NCBI RefSeq assembly: GCF_004785665.1
Contig: NZ_SRPJ01000007.1
Location: 20,729-84,728, forward strand
DNA length: 64,000 nt
Direction: 5' to 3'
Source of the DNA: Staphylococcus pragensis
GTDB lineage: Bacteria > Bacillota > Bacilli > Staphylococcales > Staphylococcaceae
The notes under the pieces were generated by a model. It was not told the origin of the DNA and did not search any database. It saw only the letters and a list, made by a program, of their open reading frames with translations. The translations under genes and the position numbers were made by a program. Below, piece by piece: positions 55,143-63,923 of this stretch (position 1 is the first letter of the stretch; each line of letters opens with the position of its first letter).

Positions 55143-55910
55143 CTAAACTAAAATTAACACTGAACCTACACCTGCACCGATACCAAAGGCGGTGACAAGT
55201 GCTTCAAGCGATTTCGTCGTAAACATCAACATATGACCACCGAATAAATCTTGAATGGCATTCGTGATAAGTACTCCAGGGACGATAGGCATGACTGATG
55301 CGATGATAATCGTCGCTAAATCACCACTAGGGGCTAGAGAGTGCCCTAAAACTGAAATAATACCAATAACTAATGAACCTACAAACTCAGGTATAAATTG
55401 AGCATGTAATCGTCGGTCTAAAATTTCAACTACTAGATAGCCTAGTCCACCAGCTAATAATGCAGTAATCACATCGATAAGTTGTCCCCCTTGTAAGTAA
55501 AGGAAGCTGATAGCGATAATAGCAGCTGCAATACCTTTGAACGTTAAACTACTATCTCTTTTAGCAACATAAATATGTTCGAGCTTCGTTTTTGCATCTT
55601 CAAGTGTAATCTTACCTTTTGTGATTTGTCGTGATATTTCATTAACCTGTGAAATTTTAATCAGATTTGTGTCGCGGGAATTAATTCTAAAAATTCGTGG
55701 ATAGGATTCGTTGTGTAATGTAAATTGTATGACTGTATTTGTAACGAAACTATTACTTTCAGAGTAACCTAACTTGCGTGCAATACGCGTCATTGTATCT
55801 TCAACACGTGTACCTTCAGCGCCAGATTCAAGTAATATACGTCCGGCTATCATCACCACGTCTTTAATTAGTTTTTCATTTGCATTTTCATGTGTATCTA
55901 TATGTTCCAT
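55143..55910 (-). CDS. Threonine/serine exporter subunit, ThrE N-terminal type (DUF1212)
   Basis: A 255-residue protein of the YjjP/DUF1212 family. The cytosolic first 120 residues contain MIAGRILLESGAEGTRVEDT, the family signature, followed by five or so membrane helices. It pairs with the downstream DUF3815 subunit. The start follows GGTGATG. The presence of a threonine catabolic pathway elsewhere in the window is suggestive but not proof of a shared role. Confidence 0.87.
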   Translation of the reverse strand: MEHIDTHENANEKLIKDVVMIAGRILLESGAEGTRVEDTMTRIARKLGYSESNSFVTNTVIQFTLHNESYPRIFRINSRDTNLIKISQVNEISRQITKGKITLEDAKTKLEHIYVAKRDSSLTFKGIAAAIIAISFLYLQGGQLIDVITALLAGGLGYLVVEILDRRLHAQFIPEFVGSLVIGIISVLGHSLAPSGDLATIIIASVMPIVPGVLITNAIQDLFGGHMLMFTTKSLEALVTAFGIGAGVGSVLILV

Positions 55911-56150
55911 TTCATCACCATTTATATTTATGTATCATAATTATAGTTGAAGCTTATTAAAAAGACTACTACGTTAATGAAAATTAAAAAATAAAATGAT
56001 TACAATTCGTTAATAAGAATTAATAAGACGGTAATAACATAAAGTTGTAATATACTTAATTAAAAAATAATTTACAGACTTTCTCTATAATGTTTCAAAA
56101 CATTACAATTCGGTTAAATAATAATTAGTTAACAATTTATGAATAATATT

Positions 56151-56325
56151 GGGTAGCGACAATATTTTTCATAATGTTAACGTTCAAAGTAGTAATTAAG
56201 TTCTCCCAAACATACTACACGAAGTACACTTTGAGATAGAAGTGTACTTTCCTTTAACAAATCATACTTACTTTTATATAGATTTTAGAAGCTGGCCCGT
56301 AGATGCAAAATTTACGGGCCGTTAT
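56151..56325 (+). ncRNA. rsaA: Candidate RsaA small RNA with sigma-B-like promoter
   Basis: GGGTAG at 56151-56156 with GTTAAC at 56128-56133 resembles a sigma-B promoter. The presumed transcript has two hairpins: GTAGT/ACTAC with a loop AAGTTCTCCCAAACAT, then GAAGTACAC/GTGTACTTC, and ends in a strong stem GGCCCGTA/TACGGGCC at 56293-56321. A C-rich loop, sigma-B control and a position next to hemQ match RsaA of S. aureus, which represses mgrA. The name rests on location and motif; the sequence was not compared by search. The flank 55911-56127 is AT-rich with nothing else. Confidence 0.65.
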
Positions 56326-56339
56326 GTTTATATTCATTT

Positions 56340-56515
56340 AAAAGGCGTTCTAAGATAGGTTTTCACTCACTTAAGTTGCTATGCTTTCTTGAGGGAAAGG
56401 CTCATTCCTGTAGTCACTCGGTACTTTCTTTTCCACTAGGTGTCTCTTCAAACTGCACTTCAAATTCTTCAATATAGATTTCTTCATCGTTTAGCATGGT
56501 TGCCTATATAAGAAC
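56340..56515 (-). repeat. Palindromic intergenic repeat, diverged copy
   Basis: The segment has GCGTTCTAAGATAGG on the left and ATAAGAACTTC on the right and, on the minus strand, GAGACACCTAGTGGA, GACTACAGG and CCCTCAAGAAAGC, aligning loosely with the copy at 50337-50545. Its upstream arm is unrelated to the others. Confidence 0.6.
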
Positions 56516-56540
56516 TTCTTTATTAATGATCGATATAATA

Positions 56541-56572
56541 AATGGTTTCTACCTTAAGATAGAAACCATTTG
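56541..56572 (-). terminator. Terminator of hemQ
   Basis: AAATGGTTTCTA(CC) pairs with TAGAAACCATTT around TTAAGA, about 70 bases past the hemQ stop on the minus strand. Confidence 0.8.
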
Positions 56573-56640
56573 AATTCAGTTATATTTGAAATCGTTATGC
56601 AGTCGTTTTCTGAGAGACTAGTTTCAACTTATTCGCGTTA

Positions 56641-57390
56641 TTAAATCGCGAAGAATGTGTCGAAATCGTCTGTTTTTAAAATATGGCCGATGTAGAAGCC
56701 ACCAAACTCTCCGTAGCGTGCTGTTGTTTCATCAAAGCGCATTTCATAAACGATTTTTTTGAATTGTAAGACATCATCTGCGAATAATGTTACGCCCCAT
56801 TCGAAATCGTCGAAACCTACTGAACCAGTGATAAACTGTTTGATTTTACCAGCATATTGACGGCCAATCATACCATGGTTATACATTAATTTTTTACGTT
56901 CTTCCATTGGTAACATGTACCAGTTATATGTTTCATTACGACGTTTATCCATTGGGTAGAAGCAAATGTATTCTGTTCTAGGTAATTCTGGATATAAGCG
57001 TGCTCTTATATGTGGGTTTTGGTAAGGATCTTCATCAGATTTACCAGCTAAATAGTTACCTAATTCGATAACTGATACATATGAGTAAGTTTGAATAAAG
57101 AAATCAGCAATACGAAGTTTATTTAATTCATTCTCAATTGCATTTAATTCTTTCATTTCTGGACGTAGGTACCATAATAGGATATCAGCTTTTTGTCCAG
57201 TAATGTTATACAACGCATAATCGCCAGCGTGTTCATCTCTAGCACTTGCTTTATCGTTAATAAATGATTTAAATTCGTTAATCATTGCTTCACGCTCATC
57301 TTCAGGCACTAATCGGAAAGTGGCCCAATCTACAGCGTAAAATAAATGAAGACTGTACCAACCATCTAATGTTTCGGCTGCTTCACTCAT
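56641..57390 (-). CDS. hemQ: Coproheme decarboxylase (HemQ)
   Basis: HemQ (also called ChdC, 249 residues) catalyses the last step of the coproporphyrin-dependent heme pathway, oxidative decarboxylation of coproheme III to heme b. It is a chlorite-dismutase-fold protein with [14 protein letters not shown] at about residues 9-22, the catalytic-tyrosine region [13 protein letters not shown] at about 141-153 and [13 protein letters not shown] carrying the heme histidine. AAGGAG precedes the ATG. It is divergent from pta, which is the usual Firmicute arrangement. Confidence 0.96.
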   Translation of the reverse strand: MSEAAETLDGWYSLHLFYAVDWATFRLVPEDEREAMINEFKSFINDKASARDEHAGDYALYNITGQKADILLWYLRPEMKELNAIENELNKLRIADFFIQTYSYVSVIELGNYLAGKSDEDPYQNPHIRARLYPELPRTEYICFYPMDKRRNETYNWYMLPMEERKKLMYNHGMIGRQYAGKIKQFITGSVGFDDFEWGVTLFADDVLQFKKIVYEMRFDETTARYGEFGGFYIGHILKTDDFDTFFAI

Positions 57391-57493
57391 AAAATATCGC
57401 TCCTTTAATATAATGTTTTATCATTTAATACAGGTTAAATTTTATCACAAAGAGAAATGTGAAACATACCTAAATGATTACAAATTGGTGAAA

Positions 57494-57522
57494 TGGAAAT
57501 CTCGTTACAAATACAGTATAAT
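57494..57522 (+). promoter_or_regulatory. Candidate promoter of pta
   Basis: A consensus TATAAT at 57517-57522 has a weak -35 TGGAAA at 57494-57499 with 17 bases between. Confidence 0.6.
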
Positions 57523-57564
57523 TAAGTTGCAAAATATTATTATGAAATTATTTAGGAGGGCATT

Positions 57565-58554
57565 ATGTCTAGTTTATTAGATGTATTACAAGAAAAACTT
57601 TCAGGAAAAAATGTCAAAATCGTATTACCTGAAGGTGAAGATGAACGTGTATTAACAGCTGCTACAAAATTACAAGCAACTGACTACGTAACACCAATTG
57701 TTTTAGGTGATAACGACAAAATAAAACAATTAGCTGAAGAAAAAGGATTAGATATTTCAGATATCGAAGTAATCAATCCTTCTACAAGCGAATTAAAACC
57801 TGAATTAGTTAAATCTTTTGTTGAACGTCGTAAAGGCAAAGCAACTGAAGAACAAGCTAAAGAATTATTAGATAACGTTAACTACTTCGGTACAATGTTA
57901 GTTTATGCTGGTCATGCTGAAGGTTTAGTAAGTGGTGCTGCACATTCTACTGGTGATACTGTTCGCCCTGCATTACAAATCATTAAAACAAAACCAGGCG
58001 TATCTAAAACTTCTGGTATCTTCTTTATGATTAAAGATGACCAACAATATGTATTTGGTGATTGCGCAATCAACCCAACATTAGAATCTTCTGATTTAGC
58101 TGAAATCGCTGTTGAAAGTGCTAAATCTGCTAAAAGCTTTGGTATGGACCCACGCGTAGCTATGTTAAGCTTCTCAACTAAAGGTTCTGCTAAATCTGAC
58201 GATGTTGAAAAAGTTGCTAACGCAGTTAAATTAGCACAAGAAAAAGTTGAATCTGAAGGATTAGACAACGTAGTTATCGATGGTGAATTCCAATTCGACG
58301 CTGCTATCGTTCCTGCTGTTGCTGAGAAAAAAGCACCAGGCGCTAAAATCCAAGGTGATGCAAACGTATTCGTATTCCCAAGCTTAGAAGCTGGTAACAT
58401 TGGATACAAAATTGCACAACGTTTAGGCGGATTCGACGCAGTTGGTCCTGTATTACAAGGTTTAAATTCACCTGTTAACGACTTATCTCGTGGTTGCTCA
58501 ACTGAAGACGTTTATAACTTATCAATCATCACTGCTGCTCAAACATTACAATAA
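57565..58554 (+). CDS. pta: Phosphate acetyltransferase
   Basis: Pta (329 residues, also named eutD) converts acetyl-CoA and phosphate to acetyl phosphate, which acetate kinase turns into acetate and ATP in overflow metabolism. The short form without an N-terminal regulatory domain is typical of Firmicutes. VLPEGEDERVL near the start, GLVSGAAHSTGDTVRPALQI at about residues 119-138 and LQGLNSPVNDLSRGCSTEDVY near the end are family landmarks. AGGAGGG precedes the ATG. It overlaps lipL by one base. Confidence 0.97.
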   Translation: MSSLLDVLQEKLSGKNVKIVLPEGEDERVLTAATKLQATDYVTPIVLGDNDKIKQLAEEKGLDISDIEVINPSTSELKPELVKSFVERRKGKATEEQAKELLDNVNYFGTMLVYAGHAEGLVSGAAHSTGDTVRPALQIIKTKPGVSKTSGIFFMIKDDQQYVFGDCAINPTLESSDLAEIAVESAKSAKSFGMDPRVAMLSFSTKGSAKSDDVEKVANAVKLAQEKVESEGLDNVVIDGEFQFDAAIVPAVAEKKAPGAKIQGDANVFVFPSLEAGNIGYKIAQRLGGFDAVGPVLQGLNSPVNDLSRGCSTEDVYNLSIITAAQTLQ

Positions 58555-59396
58555 TGGATTTAGCAAGCAAATATTTTAATGACATTGATTGGCGCTATGT
58601 AGACCATACTTCTGGTTTAGCGTCAATGCAGTCATTTGCATTTGATGACACGTTTTCAGAAAGCGTAGGTAAAGATCTATCTTGCAATGTTGTGAGAACT
58701 TGGATTCATCAACATACCGTCATCTTAGGTATTCATGATTCCCGCTTGCCATTTCTTAAAGATGGTATTCAATATTTAACGGATGAAATCGGTTATAATG
58801 CGATAGTTAGAAACTCTGGAGGCCTTGGCGTAGTGCTCGATCAAGGTGTTTTAAATATTTCTCTTATCTTTAAAGGTCAAACTGAAACGACAATTGATGA
58901 AGCATTCACTGTGATGTATTTATTGATTTGTAAAATGTTTGAAAATGAAGATATTGATATAGATACGAAAGAAATTGAACATTCGTATTGTCCAGGGAAG
59001 TTCGACTTAAGCATTGATGGCAAGAAATTTGCAGGTATTTCACAACGCCGTGTACGTGGTGGTATTGCCGTTCAAATCTACCTTTGTGTTGAAGGTTCTG
59101 GTTCTGAACGTGCTGAAATGATGCGTGTCTTTTATGAACGTGCTCTTAAAGGTGAAACGACTAAGTTTAAATATCCAGATATTCAACCTGAATGTATGGC
59201 GTCATTAGAAACATTACTTGGACGTGAAATTAAAGTTCAAGATGTGATGTTCCAATTACTACATGCTATTAAAGATTTAGGTGGTAATCTCAATATGGAT
59301 GAGATTACTCATGATGAATGGACACGTTACGAAGGTTATTTTGATAAAATGATTGAGCGTAACGAAAAAATGACACGTTCAATGGATAAGAAGTAA
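58554..59396 (+). CDS. lipL: Octanoyl-[GcvH]:protein N-octanoyltransferase LipL
   Basis: A 280-residue protein of the biotin/lipoate ligase fold. LipL moves octanoyl or lipoyl groups from GcvH to the E2 subunits of oxo-acid dehydrogenases. The catalytic cysteine region HSYCPGKFDLSIDGKKFAG at about residues 143-161 includes the conserved lysine; RNSGGLGVVLDQG at about 83-95 binds the acyl group. It starts in a TAATG overlap with pta, and B. subtilis has the same lipL-pta neighbourhood. It is often annotated as lipoate-protein ligase A. Confidence 0.88.
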   Translation: MDLASKYFNDIDWRYVDHTSGLASMQSFAFDDTFSESVGKDLSCNVVRTWIHQHTVILGIHDSRLPFLKDGIQYLTDEIGYNAIVRNSGGLGVVLDQGVLNISLIFKGQTETTIDEAFTVMYLLICKMFENEDIDIDTKEIEHSYCPGKFDLSIDGKKFAGISQRRVRGGIAVQIYLCVEGSGSERAEMMRVFYERALKGETTKFKYPDIQPECMASLETLLGREIKVQDVMFQLLHAIKDLGGNLNMDEITHDEWTRYEGYFDKMIERNEKMTRSMDKK

Positions 59397-59412
59397 GCGT
59401 TAATTGAATGAA

Positions 59413-59463
59413 TATTAAGAAGAGGTTTTTATTACTTTTGAAGTAATAAAAGACCTCTTTTTT
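59413..59463 (+). terminator. Intrinsic terminator after lipL
   Basis: AAGAGGT and GACCTCTT close a long stem including TTTATTAC/GTAATAAA, followed by T run. Confidence 0.93.
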
Positions 59464-60004
59464 AATGGAGGAAAAAGTTAAAATAAGTAGAATAATGCAT
59501 TGTAATTATTATAAAGTGCTATATTCCTACTTATTTTTATAGTAATATAATTTAGGTGGACTAATTTAAGTTAAATTGGAATATTTTATTTGGAAACTAA
59601 AAAATACTGTCATTGCGTGTTTTCAAATTGGATGAAAATTATCATCATATTCCAATGGATAACCCTAAGGTAATTAAAAACATTGTTTAACATACAACAA
59701 GGGTTGTAACGATGTTAATAATTTTGATTTTAGGGTATAAATATTTTTAAGTTTTGAACTAATTTTGACAAAGTTTTATACTAATTATTGATATGAGTTT
59801 TATAACATAAATTATTATTAAATTTATTTTAGATATTTGAACTTACTATACCAGCATAAAACACAATTGTTATAAAACAGAAAATAGATTGACAGTAATT
59901 TAAAAAACGTAAGAGTACGTTATCATCATTGAGGTTATATGTCATATAAATGCGTATGCGTGCCTCGAAATAATTTTCAGAAAGAATATTAAAGGTGAGA
60001 TATC
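59464..60004 (+). other. Long AT-rich leader region upstream of the mevalonate operon
   Basis: About 540 bases without a convincing gene. It holds TTGACA at 59889-59894 without a well-spaced -10, a small ACAACAAGGGTTGT inverted repeat near 59695-59710, and, close to the start, GAGGTTATATG with GTGCCTC that could form a hairpin. One of these probably includes the mvaK1 promoter. Confidence 0.4.
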
Positions 60005-60928
60005 ATGGTACAACGTGGCTATGGGGAGTCTAACGGGAAGATCATATTAATCGGGGAGCATGCGGTCACTTTCGGACAACCAGCAATTGCAATCCCATTT
60101 ACTTCAGGCAAAGTCAAAGTGCTTATTGAAAGTTTAGAAAAAGGTAACTATTCAGCGATTCAAAGTGATGTGTACGACGGCCCATTATATGATGCGCCAG
60201 AACATTTGAAATCATTAATTGGACATTTTGTTGAAAATAAAAAAGTTGAAGAACCGTTGTTAGTTAAAATTCAAGCTAATTTACCACCTTCAAGAGGATT
60301 GGGTTCAAGTGCTGCCGTAGCAGTGGCATTCATCAGAGCAAGTTATGATTACTTAGGCTTACCGTTAACAGATAAAGAATTATTGGAACATGCGGATTGG
60401 GCAGAACGTATTGCGCATGGTAAACCAAGCGGAATTGATACGAAAACGATCGTAACGAATCAACCGGTTTGGTATCAAAAAGGCGAAGTTGAAATCTTAA
60501 AGTCTTTAGATTTAGATGGCTATATGGTAGTGATTGATACAGGAATTAAAGGCTCTACAAAGCAAGCGGTAGAAGATGTTCATCGTTTATGTGATAACGA
60601 TGACGAATACATGAAAGTCGTTGAACATATCGGAAGCTTAGTTTATTCAGCAAGTGAAGCGATTGAACAACATAGCTTTGATCAATTAGCAGAAGTATTT
60701 AACGCATGTCAATCGGATTTACGTACGCTCACAGTGAGTCACGATAAAATTGAAATGTTGTTGAAATTAGGTGAACAACATGGCTCTGTAGCAGGTAAAT
60801 TGACAGGTGGCGGTCGTGGAGGCAGTATGCTGATTTTAGCTAGAGAGTTAAATACGGCGAAAGCGATTGTTTCAGCAGCCGAGAAAGCTGGCGCACAACA
60901 TACGTGGATTGAAAAGTTAGGAGGATAA
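60005..60928 (+). CDS. mvaK1: Mevalonate kinase
   Basis: MvaK1 (307 residues), a GHMP kinase, phosphorylates mevalonate in the pathway to isopentenyl diphosphate, which feeds undecaprenyl phosphate and menaquinone. The substrate loop GKIILIGEHAVTFGQPAI at about residues 11-28, the ATP loop PPSRGLGSSAAVAVAF at about 96-111, and the C-terminal LTGGGRGGSML are intact. AAAGGTGAG precedes the ATG. It opens the mvaK1-mvaD-mvaK2 operon. Confidence 0.97.
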   Translation: MVQRGYGESNGKIILIGEHAVTFGQPAIAIPFTSGKVKVLIESLEKGNYSAIQSDVYDGPLYDAPEHLKSLIGHFVENKKVEEPLLVKIQANLPPSRGLGSSAAVAVAFIRASYDYLGLPLTDKELLEHADWAERIAHGKPSGIDTKTIVTNQPVWYQKGEVEILKSLDLDGYMVVIDTGIKGSTKQAVEDVHRLCDNDDEYMKVVEHIGSLVYSASEAIEQHSFDQLAEVFNACQSDLRTLTVSHDKIEMLLKLGEQHGSVAGKLTGGGRGGSMLILARELNTAKAIVSAAEKAGAQHTWIEKLGG

Positions 60929-60932
60929 ACCA

Positions 60933-61916
60933 TTGAAACAAAGTGGTAAAGCACGCGCACACACGAATATAGCACTGATTAAATATTGGGGTAAAGCGGA
61001 TGAAGCATTAATCATTCCAATGAATAATAGTTTATCGGTGACGTTAGACCGTTTTTATACGGAAACACAAGTAACTTTTGACGAAACATTATCTCAGGAT
61101 CAGTTAATTCTTAACGGAGAAGAAGTCGATGCGAAAGAAAGCGCAAAGATTCAACGTTATATGGATATGATTCGTAAAGAAGCAGGTATCACAACATATG
61201 CTTTAATTGAAAGTGAGAATTTCGTACCAACAGCTGCAGGCTTAGCGTCTTCAGCTAGTGCTTATGCTGCTTTAGCGGGTGCTTGTAATGAGGCACTACA
61301 ATTAGGTTTATCTGATAAAGATTTATCACGTTTAGCGCGTCGTGGCTCTGGTTCAGCTTCACGTAGTATTTTCGGCGGTTTCGCTGAATGGGAAAAAGGG
61401 CATGACGATGCTACATCATATGCTCATAGTATTGATGCAAATGGTTGGGAAGACGACCTAGCCATGATTTTTGTTGTTATTAATAATAAATCTAAAAAAG
61501 TTTCAAGTCGCTCAGGGATGTCATTAACACGTGATACCTCTCGTTTCTACCAATATTGGTTAGATCGTGTTGACGAAGACTTAAAAGAAACAAAAGATGC
61601 GATTGCACAGAAAGACTTCAAACGTATGGGTGAAGTTATTGAAGCAAATGGCTTACGTATGCACGCAACGAATTTAGGTGCGCAACCTCCATTTACATAT
61701 CTAGTACCAGAAAGCTATGAAGCGATGCGTATTGTACATGAATGTAGAGAAGCAGGCTTACCTTGTTACTTCACAATGGACGCAGGCCCTAACGTAAAAG
61801 TATTAATTGAAAAGAAAAATAAACAAGCAATTGTAGATAAATTTTTAGAAACATTTGACCAAGCGCAAATCATCACAAGCGACATTACACATTCAGGCGT
61901 CGAAATAATTAAGTAA
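60933..61916 (+). CDS. mvaD: Diphosphomevalonate decarboxylase
   Basis: MvaD (327 residues) carries out ATP-driven decarboxylation of diphosphomevalonate to isopentenyl diphosphate. NIALIKYWGKADE at about residues 11-23, the P-loop AAGLASSASAYAALAGA at about 91-107, RRGSGSASRSIFGGF and MDAGPNVKVL with the catalytic Asp are present. It starts at a TTG at 60933 after TAGGAGGAT, four bases beyond the mvaK1 stop. The enzyme acts after MvaK2 although encoded before it. Confidence 0.97.
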   Translation: MKQSGKARAHTNIALIKYWGKADEALIIPMNNSLSVTLDRFYTETQVTFDETLSQDQLILNGEEVDAKESAKIQRYMDMIRKEAGITTYALIESENFVPTAAGLASSASAYAALAGACNEALQLGLSDKDLSRLARRGSGSASRSIFGGFAEWEKGHDDATSYAHSIDANGWEDDLAMIFVVINNKSKKVSSRSGMSLTRDTSRFYQYWLDRVDEDLKETKDAIAQKDFKRMGEVIEANGLRMHATNLGAQPPFTYLVPESYEAMRIVHECREAGLPCYFTMDAGPNVKVLIEKKNKQAIVDKFLETFDQAQIITSDITHSGVEIIK

Positions 61917-61928
61917 GGAAGAGATATA

Positions 61929-63005
61929 ATGATTCAGGTGAAAGCACCCGGGAAACTATATGTAGCAGGTGAATATGCAGTAACTGAGCCAGGCTATAAG
62001 TCTGTCTTAATTGCTGTGGACCGATTTGTTACGGCTACTATTGAGGCTTCAAATGAAGTATCAGGTACCATTCATTCTAAAACGTTACATTACGAACCAG
62101 TAACGTTTTATCGCAATGAAGATAAAATTGAAATATCTGATGCGCATGCCGCAAACCAATTAAAATATGTAGTAACGGCAATTGAAGTTTTTGAACAGTA
62201 TGCTAGAAGTTGTAATATCCACTTAAAACATTTCCACTTGACGATTGATAGTAATCTAGATGATGCTTCAGGTCAGAAGTATGGTTTAGGTTCAAGTGCT
62301 GCAGTATTAGTTTCTGTCGTTAAAGTGTTAAATGAATTTTATGAGATGCAATTATCTAATTTATATATTTATAAATTAGCTGTTATTGCAAACATGCGAC
62401 TTCAAAGTTTAAGTTCATGTGGAGATATCGCTGTAAGTGTATATAGTGGCTGGTTAGCGTATAGTACCTTTGATCATGAATGGGTGAAACAACAAATGGA
62501 AGAAACATCTGTTACAGATGTTTTAGAGAAGAACTGGCCTGGTCTTCATATTGAGCCACTTCAAGCGCCTGAGAATATGGAAGTATTGATAGGCTGGACG
62601 GGTTCACCTGCATCTTCACCTCATTTAGTAAGTGAAGTGAAACGTCTTAAATCGGACCCTATTTTTTATGGGGAATTTTTAGATCAATCGCATACATGTG
62701 TTGAGAACTTAATTTATGCATTTAAAACAAATAATATTAAAGGCGTACAAAAGATGATTCGTCAAAACCGCAGCATTATTCAACAAATGGATAATGAAGC
62801 AACGGTAGATATTGAAACAGAGAATTTAAAATTACTGTGTGATATTGGAGAGCGTTTTGGTGGCGCCGCGAAAACTTCTGGCGCTGGTGGAGGCGACTGC
62901 GGTATTACAATTATAGATAACCGTATTGATAAACAGCGCATTTATAATGAATGGGAAGCTAAAGGTATTAAACCACTTAAATTTAGAATTTATCACGGCC
63001 AATAG
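61929..63005 (+). CDS. mvaK2: Phosphomevalonate kinase
   Basis: MvaK2 (358 residues) converts phosphomevalonate to the diphosphate, the second step of the lower pathway. APGKLYVAGEYAVTEPGYK at about residues 5-23, KYGLGSSAAVLVSVVKVL at about 117-134 and KTSGAGGGDCGITI near the end are GHMP motifs 1, 2 and 3. GGAAGAG precedes the ATG; it begins 12 bases after mvaD. A modest hairpin terminator follows. Confidence 0.97.
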   Translation: MIQVKAPGKLYVAGEYAVTEPGYKSVLIAVDRFVTATIEASNEVSGTIHSKTLHYEPVTFYRNEDKIEISDAHAANQLKYVVTAIEVFEQYARSCNIHLKHFHLTIDSNLDDASGQKYGLGSSAAVLVSVVKVLNEFYEMQLSNLYIYKLAVIANMRLQSLSSCGDIAVSVYSGWLAYSTFDHEWVKQQMEETSVTDVLEKNWPGLHIEPLQAPENMEVLIGWTGSPASSPHLVSEVKRLKSDPIFYGEFLDQSHTCVENLIYAFKTNNIKGVQKMIRQNRSIIQQMDNEATVDIETENLKLLCDIGERFGGAAKTSGAGGGDCGITIIDNRIDKQRIYNEWEAKGIKPLKFRIYHGQ

Positions 63006-63023
63006 AAGAATAGAGAAATAAGT

Positions 63024-63065
63024 AAGACATAATTCGATTAAGAAATTAGTGTCTTGCTTTTTTTA
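63024..63065 (+). terminator. Probable terminator after the mevalonate operon
   Basis: AAGACAT and GTGTCTT form a short stem with a T run after it; weaker than others in the window. Confidence 0.6.
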
Positions 63066-63199
63066 TTGGGAAAATGTAGGACTTTTAAACCAGTGCTTGA
63101 ATTTTTCAATAAAAAGAGTAAAATAATTAGAGTTAAATTAGTCGATAACTCATAGAGGCAAAATATATATAATAATAAAAATAGAAAGGTGGGTGGAAA

Positions 63200-63541
63200 A
63201 TGAAAAATAAATTCCTAATCTGCGATGAATGCCAGGCAGTAAATATAAAAACATTAAAGAAAAAATTAGAAAAATTAGATCCTGAAGCAGAAATTGAAAT
63301 AGGTTGCCAATCCTATTGTGGCCCAGGACGTCGTAAAACATTCGCATTCGTAAACAACCGCCCACTTGCTGCACTCACTGAAGATGAATTAATGGAAAAG
63401 GTGACAGCACAACTGAAAAAACCACGTGATCCCGAAGAAGAAGAGCGACTACGTAAACGTAACGAAGAGCGTAAACGACGCAAAGAAGAACAAGATAGAA
63501 AATTAAAAGAAAAATTAGCTAAACGTAAAGCCGCTAAATAA
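63200..63541 (+). CDS. DUF1450 family protein
   Basis: A 113-residue protein. The first 75 residues match the YuzB/DUF1450 family with the paired cysteines CDEC at about residues 8-11 and a second Cys pair in [21 protein letters not shown], perhaps a thioredoxin-like or metal site. The last 40 residues are an almost pure Lys/Arg/Glu helix (coiled coil). AAGGTGGGTGG precedes the ATG. S. aureus has a homologue after mvaK2. Function unknown. Confidence 0.85.
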   Translation: MKNKFLICDECQAVNIKTLKKKLEKLDPEAEIEIGCQSYCGPGRRKTFAFVNNRPLAALTEDELMEKVTAQLKKPRDPEEEERLRKRNEERKRRKEEQDRKLKEKLAKRKAAK

Positions 63542-63599
63542 GATTCTTTTTAGTTTATTAGTATTACTTAGGCAATAGTATATAAAACTTAGTAATAAG

Positions 63600-63880
63600 G
63601 GATTCTGTTGCAAAGTTAATTTTATAGTATAAGTTTAATAAAAAAGAAGCGTTCTCTACAAACTATTTCAGATATAAACAATTTAACAAGGACGTCATAA
63701 CTGTAGCTGTTGGCTACTGTATAAGATATGCACTTAGTTATCGTGATATATTTGAAAATTAAGAGAACGTGATGTAAAGATTCATCATTCAACGGTCTAC
63801 CGTCGGGTTCAAGAATATGCTCCTATTTCGTATCGAATTTGGAAGAAAAAGCATAAAAAAGACTATTATAAATGGCTCTA
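63600..63880 (+). mobile_element. Decayed left end of an IS431/IS257-type element
   Basis: GATTCTGTTGCAAAGTTAAT near 63601 matches the IS431 (IS6 family) terminal repeat GGTTCTGTTGCAAAGTT with one change. The transposase N-terminus follows in broken form: NYFRYKQFNKDVITVAVGY is readable from about 63661, but the start codon is lost, a deletion causes a stop near 63760, and further on HHSTVYR is in another frame. The element stops at about codon 75 and the right end is absent, so it is inactive. Confidence 0.88.
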
Positions 63881-63884
63881 TAAT

Positions 63885-63923
63885 AAATTGGACTGATGAC
63901 TAAAAATCATCAGTCCAATTTTT
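63885..63923 (+). terminator. Terminator-like hairpin after the IS remnant
   Basis: AAATTGGACTGATGA pairs with TCATCAGTCCAATTT around a short loop and is followed by T run. The remaining bases to 64000 hold no recognisable gene. Confidence 0.85.

Noticed and set aside
56174..56187. cre-like sequence TGTTAACGTTCAAA inside the candidate RsaA
   Set aside because: One mismatch only, but it would lie within the transcript, not at its promoter; probably chance.
56414..56497. 27-codon minus-strand frame beginning MLNDEEIYIEEF within the diverged palindromic repeat
   Set aside because: Its second half is repeat sequence and the ribosome site is weak. I cannot exclude a tiny peptide, but support is too thin.
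57912..58409. 165-codon minus-strand frame in pta
   Set aside because: A shadow of the strongly biased codon use of pta; no motif and no ribosome site.
59465..59542. 25-codon frame in the leader of the mevalonate operon
   Set aside because: It starts in the terminator tail after lipL and has no ribosome site.
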